From: Gibbula magus
Taxonomy: Eukaryota; Mollusca; Gastropoda; Trochida; Trochidae
Assembly (NCBI GenBank): GCA_936450465.1
Contig: OW388291.1
Coordinates: forward strand, 34,138,656 to 34,202,655
DNA: 64,000 nucleotides
Reading direction: 5' to 3'
Positions 25,801 through 37,800 of the stretch are shown piece after piece. How positions within the stretch are numbered: the stretch's first letter is position 1; each line of letters starts with the position of its first letter. A model generated the notes under the pieces. The model was not told the DNA's origin. It did no database searches and was given only the letters and a program-made list of their open reading frames with translations. The position numbers were made by a program, and so were the translations under genes.

Positions 25801-28800
25801 TTTATCACTGCTAAACTACTGAATGCATTTTCATAATTTTTATATCACAATAAACCGAAAAGAATAATCTTTTATTCTATATAAAATGCGCATATTTATT
25901 CACAGAAATAAAGATACAATTTTACCTTCCTGAGAGGCATGTGAAACCAAACGACACACAAACTAATCAGCATATTTTCATCAGTTATGGTTCGAGGTTA
26001 GCATTTATTTGAAAGGTCAAACAACATAACCATATTTGGGTTGACATGTGCCTATTTATCAACTGGTTCGAGATTATGATTTCTTGGAAAAGTGCGATGA
26101 ACGACCGTTTGCAATGCCGCATACATGTTGTAAGTATTGACGATTTTATAGGTGGAAATAAAGACAATCTTTACATAGCTATAGAATTATAACCAAAGGT
26201 CGCATTCTAATAATTTTTATATCATTGTGAAGCTAGACATCTTGTCTTCAATTCCGTATATAAATAAAAAGGATTTTTTTCGTTTCGTATTTATGATGTT
26301 ACAAGGCCAAAATTAAAGACAATCTTTCGAAAGTAATAGAATAAAAACGAAAAATCATAGAAAATTCATTCAAAGTTTCGGGTGTGAATAAGCCATTAGT
26401 ACGGGTGTCGCGACTTCAATTTGTATTTAACGCCCATATATAGTCCGTTTTTGCGATGTAGATGCAATATATTTTGTAAAAACGGTACCGGAATCGCCGC
26501 CTGGAAATTCAACCAGCAGAGCTAGTTAGTGCCTAAGCCAAAACTCCTGCTGCGAGCTGTGAGCCTGTAAATTTCGCCATAGGGGCTAAAATAGGTATGC
26601 AACTAAAGGGTTAACACCAAAACGCAACTGTTCACATTCATGATAATGCTCATGCTTTAAATGTTAGATGTCATGCAACATGGTAACATTCTGATTCATT
26701 AAAATAGGATTTCAATTTGACAATTGCTTGATTTTAAATTTCTGAAATCGACCCATAAATTACTTATAAGGCCTTATTTATCCCTGGACTAAAATCTGTG
26801 GGGTGTGGTCCCTGAAGCGATTTCTCCTGTGAGGTCACAAGAGGAATCTCATTATCAGCAATCATAATTCAACAAGATTTTGCAACATTTTGATTGTTAA
26901 TTTCACAAAGAAATCTTCAATAAAACAACTTAGGTTCTCCATATATTGAATGTTTAGATATCCAACGAGGTAATTTCACAAATGACAATTGCATCATTAT
27001 TGTATAAACATACTTGTGTTTTTGGCAATTTAACACACCTTATAAACATCTAGCGGTAGTGATCATCATCATTAATTAATAAACATCTAGCGGTAGTGAT
27101 CATCATCATTAATTAATAAATGAGGCTCCACGGACAAGCTGTCTAGCGGGTTGGGTATGTGGTTAATCACAGTCACGCCTTAAAGATTGTTTCAAAGCGG
27201 ATCGCCGCGCTGATTGGGGCATTGTTAAAACAGGTAAATTAAAATCATCTTAATAATCAATTGCATGTGTATATTGTCTCGATTTTATGCTCAATTGATT
27301 CCGATATATAATGTTAGCAGAGGTAATAATCTGTCATTCAGACTCATTCTTGAGGAAAATGCATTACACGTGACCTTTACAAGCAATTTGATGCAATATA
27401 CCCGTGCAATACAGCTTTATAAGGTTTGCAGTTGGCTTTTATGGTGAAAAATTGTTGTTTGATGGGTAGGGGGAGAAGTCTCACTATTGAGCAAAGACAA
27501 CAAGCCATGGTATTGCTCCAAGATGGAAAATCACAACAGTATGCTGCCAGATGTCTTGGTGTATCCCAAAAGGCTGTTTCCATCCACTGTGTACGCTTTT
27601 AACAGAACAATTCTGTCTTGGAGCAGTGCCAAGGTTGGATGATTGTTGACAACTGACAATTTAAAAGCAAAAGTTGTTGGTATTGGTTACACCATTATTT
27701 TGAAGTGTCACGATCTGTATTAACACATGTAATTAAGAAATAGAAGACGAGTTGGCGTGCTTTATCGTTGAACACGAGTGTTTTATGCTCTCTGCTATGT
27801 TATATTCTACGATAAAGAATAACAATGAGTCTTTTATTTCTTATAAGAGTCATAATGAGATGCCCTTAAACAATTACTCGCTTTTATATAAAAACCGTGA
27901 AGATATTATGTGGTTTGTATAAACTATTTTTTGAAAATATTAATGCCTTCCATTGTAGAACACATTCACTGGCATTGAACAATCAAAGTGACATAAAATA
28001 TGACGTCATTTGTTAAGCGACGCTCTAACTGACGTCCTAAATCACAAGCATGTTTTATTGTCTCATAGAGCACGCTGTCGGTCCCATTGACCGCCTGTGT
28101 TTTATTGCAGTGGGTATCTTATGTAACTAATATAATACATATCCAGTGTTGTTCCTAGGTGATCTCCTGAGGGGGGAATTTTGGCCATTTTTGAACAAGT
28201 GGGACCCTTTGCAATTGTAAAAATATCCTACATCTCCAAATTTTAACCCTTACGTTCGTATTTCTATTTTACCCATTTTAGCCCCTGTGGCAGAATTTAC
28301 AGACTCTCCAGCTCGCAGCAGTATTTTAGCTTAGGCACTAATTAGCTTTGCTGGCGGAAGTTCCAGGCGGCAATTCCGGTACCGTTTTTACAAAATATAT
28401 CGCATCTACATTGCGAAAACGGACTATATACTGGCGTTCAATTCAAATTCAAGTCATGGCATCTGTACACAAATGGCTAATTCACACCCGAAACTTTGAA
28501 TGAATTTTCTATGATTTCTCGTTTTATTCAATTACTTTCGAAAGATTGTCTTTAATTCGGGCCTCATAACAACATAAATACGAAACGAAAACATTCCATT
28601 TATATACGGAATTAAGACAAGGTGTCTGGCTTCACAATGATATAAAAATTATTAGAATGCGACCTTTGGTTATAATTCTATAGCTATGTAAAGTTAGTCT
28701 TTATTTCCACCTATAAAATCGTAAATACTGACAACATGTATGCGGCATTTCAAACGGTTGTTCATCGCACTTTTCTAAGAAATCATAATCTCGAACCAGT

Positions 28801-31800
28801 TGACAAATAAGCACATGTCAACCCAAATATGGTTATGTTGTTTGACCTTTCAAATAAATGCTAACCTTGAACCATAACCGATGAAAATATTTTGATTAGT
28901 TTGTGTGTCGTTTGGTTTCACATGCCTCTCAGGAAGGTAAAATTGTATCTTTATTTCAGTAAATAAATATCCGCATTTTATATAGAATAAAAGATTATTC
29001 TTTTCGGTTTATTGTGATATTAAAATTATGAAAATGCATTCAGTAGTTTAGCAGTGATAAATTGTGTAAGGAGTTTATTTCAAAATTTATGAAGTGTAAA
29101 CATGACCTTTTTCACGGCGCTTGCTGTGTCTTTATTATTTTTTGGACATTTGCGAATTTTATATGGGATTGTGGTCTATTCTTCCCCTTTATTTTGCCGT
29201 AAATTTTTTTGAAAACAAACAATTCGTTCACATGATATGAAGTGCGGGAGTAAGGCAAGTTACAGATTTTTTTTCCCCGTTCCGCTAGATGCGAGGCAGA
29301 TAGCATGTACGGGCAATGCAAACCCGAGGCAATGCAAACACGTGGGTGATAATAAGCCCCCAGGGAGATTAGGCTTCGGGGCGAAGCCCGACAAAATTGG
29401 CCTTTTGTAAAGCTAATTATCGATGCCTTACGAGTCAACAATGCAAACGCATTTGGTGTGATTTTTGCTGGACATTTCGACCGGACATTGACAAAGTCTC
29501 ATTATCGTGGCGAACTGCGAGGCATAATACAAACGTTTTTATGGAGTGACAACTCGACTCGCAGATCGCGGACAGGGCTAGTTGAGTACTAGCTAAATGG
29601 TAGACATCCGCAAATAAATCTGTGTGTAAAAGTGTTGTGACACCTAGGAATAGTTTATGGCCATCCCGGACTATGCCGGGATTCGCAAGTTAAGGGTTAA
29701 GGGACACCAAACCAAAAAAGTGGGCAAATGTCCCCAGGACCCCCTCTAGGAACAACACTGCATATCTGATTATTAAATTTGACAAACATCAAAAGATTCA
29801 ATAGTATCAATACGCTTTACTATAATAAAGTGTGGAAAAAAGCCTACAAAATAAATGGAAATAATATGTAGAGGATATCTGTCTTTTCTTGACTAATACC
29901 ATGTTTATTTCATCGAGTGAGGTAGAAAGCTTATATTTTCACAAGTGGCGCAGCCATGAGCGAAAATATATAACTTTTCTACCTCACGAGATGAGATAAA
30001 CATGGTATTTGTCAAGAATTGACAAATATTCTATTTATCATATGATGTTATCTTTGTAATTATGTCCGAAAAGGGTGGTTTTCAAGCCGAGCGGCCACAA
30101 GGAACAGCCCGTCCACACAGTAACACTATGATATCATAAGCCAAATCGCTGCGTGAGACCATTGTTTTATGACGTCAAGTTATATCAGTCACTGGTCGCA
30201 GTGAAAATATAAGTTATTTTCACTGTAGCTTGATAGACAGTTTATTTCACTGATAAATTCCAGTATTTCATTGCTCGTCATATAATAAATTCTTTTTATT
30301 GTAGTATCATATAGGTAGAAACTAAGTGATTTCAACTGTAAACTTTCATTTTTCGCAAGCTGACACTATGACATCTTAACATAGTCCTTATGACGTTACA
30401 CAAGTGGCCATTAAGTTTATTTTTTTCACTGAGAGAACCTGGTATCTCTTATCTATTATGAAATGTTATAATTGTAAAAAAAAATTACCTCCTTGTTGAC
30501 TGTTCTTTCCACAACGCTATTGACATTGAGACAAAGCGTGTTAGTTGCAATGATAGCTGTAGGTTTACAGAGATGAGATATTCCTGCAATGAAATAGCAG
30601 CTTTACAGATTGTGGGAGGGATTAAATGAATAGACAAGTGGCAAATTACAGTCATAAATCATTGCACACAATGCTTAAAAGTTGTTAGTTCCATAAGCAT
30701 CATGAGTCTCTCGATACAACATATCATTATGAATCATGCAGTTCATCTATTTTCCAAAGAAAAATTAAATTGAAGACATGTCATGTTGTGAAAAAGGTAC
30801 TTCATAACCCGGATACTTGAACGCGGTACAAAATTTTTACAACTCAATGTCTTTTCCCATTAAGTATCTTGTTTTTCAAATCATTCTGAAGTTTCCATAC
30901 TTTTACCAGCTACTGATTCTGTATTTATATAGAGGATCTTTATTCTTATATGATTGTCTATGTCATACTATGGTTATGACATGGGTGCCTGAATATTAGT
31001 AATTCCCATCAGAGAACATCATAGAAGAGGCGTGATGTTATAATATTGTTTATAATGTCACATCACAATGACAAAGGATATTTTGTCCAAGGGCATTGTA
31101 TGAAAAATATGAACTTTCACATAATTGCCCTCATAGGTAAATTAGGTAATAAATGAGGATACTGGATTTCATTCTTTCCTACACAAAATAGCCCCATCTT
31201 GTGCAGTGAATTAAACAAAGGAACAATGGATAGCGACTTCAACAAATAATATTAACAGCAAATGATTAAAACATGACAAGGAATTAGTGAAAGTTATGAA
31301 ACAAAAAGTTCTGCAAAGTATCACACTAAAATTCCTAAACATTAGTTTAGTTTCAGTTTTTATAATCCTTACTTTCAAACAAATCTTGCTTGATATCCAT
31401 GTTCTCTATTACAACTTCAAAGATGACATCCGCATCACAGACAGTCTCCTCCAAACGACTCATGCACAGTACTTGACCCTGTAAGGAGCAGGAAGTGATT
31501 GATCATGTGTCAAGAATAGGAACTGATGTAACTGCAAGATACCATGCATAACTGTAACTGCAGCATCTTGTAGTTTTCATAAACTCAATGTTTACACAAA
31601 TATTAGGAGTGCCTGTCAAATTTGGATGATTTTTCAAACCCAGTCAGATTGAAATCAAACCTGTACCACGGAATATTATAAATTTACAAATTAATGCCTC
31701 TTTCTAGAATACAAACTCAATGACGTGTGGTTTCCTCTCCAATGGGGGCTCAAAAGAGAATTTGATTACTAATTTAACTTAAATTCATATCAATCACTGT

Positions 31801-34800
31801 TTCTATATCCTGGTTATCCCCCATCATTTGATGTCATGTTACTTGTATTGTTTAGACCATTGTTTGAAATAGATGCCTGTCTCTCAGCCAACTGCTGATT
31901 TGATTCATATGGAGCCAATTGCAAAATGGTCAGCAAGCAACTAATAGTTTCTATATTTGAAGATCTGTCAATATTTGAGAAAAAGTTGGCAGATTTTCGA
32001 AACCACAAGCTCTACTGCAAGATTGAAAGTTATTTCATGCTGTGTTCAAGACACATTGTGTTTGAAAAATACTTTCACTTTCAGGGATTCAGATTGCTGC
32101 AGGCCATACGCCATTGACCTATTACATTTTCAAATGACCTACTAACTTCAGTAACTTCTCTTGACTTAGGACATTGAGGCTGATCAATAATTTCAATTTT
32201 ATTTCTACATATTAGCCTATTGAATATTTATCTTCACCTATCAAAGAGTAATTAATCTATGAAAATTTAAAAGTTTACTAAACCTTTGATACAAGTTGCA
32301 GCATGAAATTCAGGCCCATGGCGTATTGCCAGACACTCACTCAGGACATTTGTCTTATTCACATTTCTAGGTTTCAAAATCACTGACTCTTTTAGGCCAC
32401 CAAGAAAATTCTTGAACCCAGCTTCCCTTGCAAGTCGAAAGTCCCTCCCAATTCCAATCACTGGCTTATTTAAGTCCTGCTGTATTTCCTTAACTATTCT
32501 GTGTAAGCATATTGGAAAACTGCATCTAAACTTCAGTTATTCAGTTATTCTATTAACATATCCAGAAATGAAAACTGGTCCAAGTTATGACTTGCGAGGC
32601 GAGGGAATTTATCAAGAATCGGGCAGTTAATTTATTCAATGGGTTTGATACTCACAATAAAGTTTTTGTGTGGCATTAATTTCTCTTCATGAAGCATTTT
32701 CTTGTCTTCTTGGAGGCGTTCATACACTTTGTTCAAACATTTGACATCATTGTCTGTTATCTTCACTCTGTGTCCATGATAAGCAAGTTCTCCTACAAAT
32801 ATACCATCAAATGAGCATTATTAGAGGTGTTAACATCACACAAGTACCTTTTTCATAAACATCAAATAGGAAAAATCAAAATGTCAATGAATTTATTAAA
32901 ATCAAATAGGAAAAAAAAGAGCTGGGGGCTCTGTAGCTCCTCAGGGTTTATATTGTTTAATGATGGAAGATTGAAATAGATTTTTAGGTAATGGCCTGTG
33001 AGACCCTTATTTGGGGCCACAGGTCACCAAATCTACAATTTAGAATCCCCGTTGGCCAAGGAGTCTGCACATAAAATTTCAGCTCTCAGTCATTGGTTCT
33101 GGAGAAGAAGTCCAAAAAAAAAAGCGATAAGTTTACGGACGGACAGATGCCATGCCATAAGCCCATCAGGCCTGAAATCAAGGTCACCAACTAATCCAAG
33201 CAGCTTTTCAGCATCGCAAATGGACTTTTGGGAAAGAAGAGCTCTACTGCTTTACCCAGTTCTGCTGAGAGCTCTACCCAAACAATTCTGTGACTATTTC
33301 TCAGACAAGATAAACAAGATATGGAATGAACTAGATGCATATCCAATTGAGTCCCTTTCTGTCAGCAAGTACAATGGCCAATCTCTCTCATCTTTTGAAC
33401 CAGTTTGTGAGAAAGAAATACTCGAACTTGTTTTGAAATCTCCCAATAAAACTTGCCTACTGGATCCCATCCCAAATAACCTAGTCAAGCAATGTATTTC
33501 AGACCTGGTATCTCTGTTGTCTGATAACAGGCATCATCAACACGTCACTTTCAACAGGATCAGTCCCTACCCAATTCGAGGAAGCTGTGGTGACACCCCG
33601 CCTCAAAAAACAAAGTCTTGACTCCAACAATATGAAACATTTCAGACCTGTGTTGAATCTTCCTTTCCTCTCTTAACTTCTTGAGCGAGTCGTGCTGAAC
33701 CAGCTGCTGAAACATCTGTCTACCAATGAACTCCAAGAAATGCTCAAGTCTGCCTATCGTAAGGGTTTACAGCATTGAAACGGCAGTTTTTAGTGTTAAA
33801 ACAACCTTCTGATGAAAGCAGATGCCAGGCATGTTTCATTGATGGCACTTTTGGATCTAAGTGCGGCGGTTGATACCTGTGATCATAACATTCTTTTAAC
33901 AAGATTAGAAGAAACATATGGCATCCAAGGTAGAGCACTCGGCTTGTTCAGCTGCTATCTGAAAGCATGTACATCATAGGCAACCAGCAATCAACACCAA
34001 ACACCCTTCTCCATGGCGTGCCACAAGGATCCGTGCTCTTCACACTTTACTCCCAACCACCCTCTGAAGTTATTTTATCACATAGATGTGATTTGTGATG
34101 TGATGATACTGAGCTCTCTAAAAGCTCTTCTTCGGCCAAATTTCCATCCACGAACGGCAGCGTCTTGACTTGCATCAATGATGTATCCAGCTGGATGATG
34201 AGCAACAAGTTAAAACTAAACTCTGACAAGACAGAGCTAATGCTTGCTGGCGTACCCCCACACAGCTCAGACAAATCCCAGATGAATCAGCCAACATCGA
34301 AGGGACAGAAATATTGTTCAAAGAACTACCTTGTTGTCATCGACAAATCCCTCAGCCTACAGTAGCAGGTCAGCAACCTATGTCGTGCATGCTTTCTGAA
34401 ACTGAGACTTCTGGCATCCATAAGTCAGTACCTCACAGAGGAAGCAATGGTCATGCTTGTCTCATCAGCCATTTTATCACGCTTGGACTACTGCTCGATG
34501 GTTTACCTGCTGAACTCCAAAGAGTCCAGAACAACGCTGCACGCTCAGAAAACGAAAGTTTGACCATGTTACACCGTAGCTGCAGTTGCTTTGCCAAAAT
34601 AGGCTCTTTAAAGGAGGACTATGCGGGATAATGAGCCCGCTGATGGCGAACGTGTTGCGTGCTGGTGACATGGTCACGTGACTCGGACTTGGCGCAGACC
34701 CAGCGATGTGGTCATGTTTTTGACAGGGGATTCCCCCTTTTCACAGGCGATCGTTGATTGGCTGTTTCATTCTCGTTCTTGTTTTGGACCCCGCCATCGC

Positions 34801-37800
34801 TAACTACAACGATTTCATGGTCCATGACCAGGTTCGAGACAACACAGCCTACAGACAGCAATCCCACAGACGATTTAATTGTGTTGCAGAGGTTTGGACG
34901 TCTTGGACAGACGATTTTACTGGAAATCCGGGATCGATTCCTTGATCCCCAAGGGCACTACACTGGGTTTATCGGACTTTAGATGTGTAGATGTTTGGGG
35001 GGAAAACGATTACAATAAAAAAAAATGCTAACATGTATTACTATTAATTCATTTGGTATTCTTCATAAAGCAAAACTATTTTCGTAAGGAATGACAGATA
35101 TTTAATTTAAGAAACCATTGTAGTAAAATATATGTAAAAGATGTATTTTAACTCATAAAACATGTTAAACAAGTTTTGTAGGTAACAACTTCAATATTGT
35201 AAAAAAAAATACCCAGCATTTTTCATGTCACTCAGTCTCTATGAATGTACATCATACATACTGGACAAAACAGGGGCATTTTGAAATTATTCCATAGTGA
35301 TATATTTATTGATAGTGATGTTTTAATCCTGAAATATATAAACCCCAACTTGGACATATAAATATACTCTGTCAATGTCAATAAATATACAAATTTGTTT
35401 GGACATAGATTATCCCGACAATGTTGAATACATGTTTTATAAATGTATTGCTAAACAGTCATTGAATTGTTAATACTGTTCACATAAACCTTCTTATAAC
35501 AAATTAAATGTACAATATATTGACATGCAAGTCGTGTGTCATTTATCTAGTCAGTAGTGTATACAACGTGCAGAGAAACTTACATATAATGCTTTGAAGT
35601 TTCATCCCCAGGGTTCTACTTGAATCTATGTACAAACAGTGTTCAATACACATTGTCTGTTATGTCAGCAGCATTTCCTGTATATTAGCGGTTGTCGTCT
35701 CCACTGACACTACCAAATACCACAATTATGTAACGTCGCAGATTGTGATCACATCATTACACGGAGCCAGATACCTTTCAATTAGCATTCAATTAGCATT
35801 GCTATGTCCCTGTAATGAAGTCTTTTGGTGATATTTTCATTTCTACCACATTTTAAATATTTGATTTTTTATAAGTTACGCATAGGGCAAACTGAAAGAA
35901 GTCACCAGCTGTAGAAGTCGCCCGAACTTCGGAGACTTTTCACTTCCAGCTGACGCTATAATATCTGCAATAAATGCAAACTGTTTGTTTCCAAATGTTC
36001 CTTTTTAATATGTTTTATTTGTATTTTATTTTTATGAATTATTGATAGTTTGATATATTTTTGTTTTATCAAAACTAGCAATTGCGTGAGGTTCAATTAA
36101 CGGTTTCATGAAATAATTTGGACACTATTACATTTTCTTTGTAACCACTTGTAAAGTTTTAAATGGCCGCGGAAAAAATATGGAAATATGTAGAAATATT
36201 ACATTATCACATATGACAGCAACATTAAGTTAATTAATTATCAGTTTAGCGCTGTCATCGTTTATGCAGCAGCATACCTGCGAAAATTATTGCGACATCA
36301 TTTATTCTAACAAAGTTTGCGGCAGTTGCTGAAATTTAAATAGGAAAGCATGCTCTCAATAAATGACAAATTACTTCAAGCAGTTTAACTAGGGATAATG
36401 TATTGTTCCTGGACTATTATCCATGTGTTTAAGGATATAAAGAATCAGTTTGGTGAATAGTTTAAACCACTGACGCATGCCAGAACATTTGGGTTGTAGG
36501 GTCCGAAGGAAGGTCAATCTTGTCCGAACTGATATACGCAACTTTAACCGTTTTTATTTTCGGTTAATCTAAAGCAATTCTGAAATATCTATGTAAAATC
36601 GAGTAAAATACTTTCTATCCAATATTTTGATTTGCTGAAATTGACATTTTAAAGATTATTATTTATCATACAGTCTTTCATAATAGGCCTATTTGAATCG
36701 GATCAGTGTCCAAGCTTCGGTCAGTTTGCGCTACTCTAACCTTTTATGTCTGAAACCTTTTATGGGTGAAATAGGTTTAATGTAGTTAAATATCAGATAA
36801 GCGAACCAATTTGATATAATTCTTTTATTTTGCGATACACATATGAGTTTGATATCAATATTAGAAAAGGGAAATGGTCTGCATTGTAATAAATATAAGC
36901 TCATATCAGTATATCACTATATCCACATTGGAACTTGGTTCATTATGGGCTAATTATTATTATTATGAACACAACGCAAAAAGGTAAATAACGCTAGTAT
37001 TACGAGCTCGAATTATAGACACTCCGTTTCACCGTTGAGTAAAGCGAGAGAGGGGTCAGACGCGAGAAGATTAGGAGCGCGTAGGATTGCGCAGACAAAA
37101 CTACGCTGAGTACAGAGAACGCTAATTGAGATTTCCGGCTCGGCACGGTGGTGGTAATTACTCGTGGATCGTTTTAATTATCCCGCATAGACCTCCTTTA
37201 ACAACCTGACAGGGAAGAGGTTATAAAGCTACAGTTCTGCAGCTATGTTACACCGCTACTGAAGCAACTCCATTGGCTGCCTGTCAAATTCAGATCCAAG
37301 TACAAGCTGGCAAAAAGATATCTCAACATCCTGTTTTTATAATGATGTTAATTTACAGACAACGTAATTTACTAACATTACGTTATTTTCATTTTGTAAA
37401 TAATACTGAAAAGTTGAAAACAATCAAAGCAACTGGCTATATTGCTGTAATGCATCTTTAAATTGTTGTAAAAAAATTCCCAAATAATAATCAATAAAAC
37501 ACAAAGCTGTAATATGTATATTTGATTATCAATAATGATAATCCATCTACGAATTGGATACCAGTAGAATCGCCCCAGCTACAAATTGCCCAAGCTGATT
37601 TGGTCAAATTGCCCTGGATTTTTGGTCAAATTGCCCCAGGGGGGTAGTCAAATTGCCCCAGTCAAATTTTAAATTATTAAATATGCCCCAGCCACTTCTC
37701 ACAAATACCTATATAATGTCAACATATATGTCATATTACTCATGAAAGACATTGTGAAGTTGTATTCTTTTAAATGTCATGTACAAAGAGATAAAGCAAT

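Larger units (their letters stand above)
26615..28242. other. Intronic sequence between the paired MITEs
   Basis: Intron 4 of the fusion gene. Apart from the tandem repeat at 27044 and the Tc1 relic, nothing is recognised. 27765-27850 is an imperfect inverted structure (tttatcgttgaacacgag... against ...acgataaagaat). Confidence 0.4.
33170..37345 (+). mobile_element. CR1/L2-like LINE reverse-transcriptase relic, split by a nested element
   Basis: 33170-34566 carries in several frames the order of motifs of CR1/L2 non-LTR reverse transcriptases: DYFSDKINKI, FEPVCEKEILEL, LLDPIPNNLVKQC, FRPVLNLPFL, LDLSAAVDT, GVPQGSVL, CDDTELS (YADD-box region), KLKLNSDKTELML, LPAELQRVQNNAA, and HVTP at the break. 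After the inserted element, 37246-37345 resumes with YVTPLLKQLHWLPVKFRS, the standard next motif. Many frameshifts and stops; dead copy. It sits in intron 1 of the fusion gene. Confidence 0.85.
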
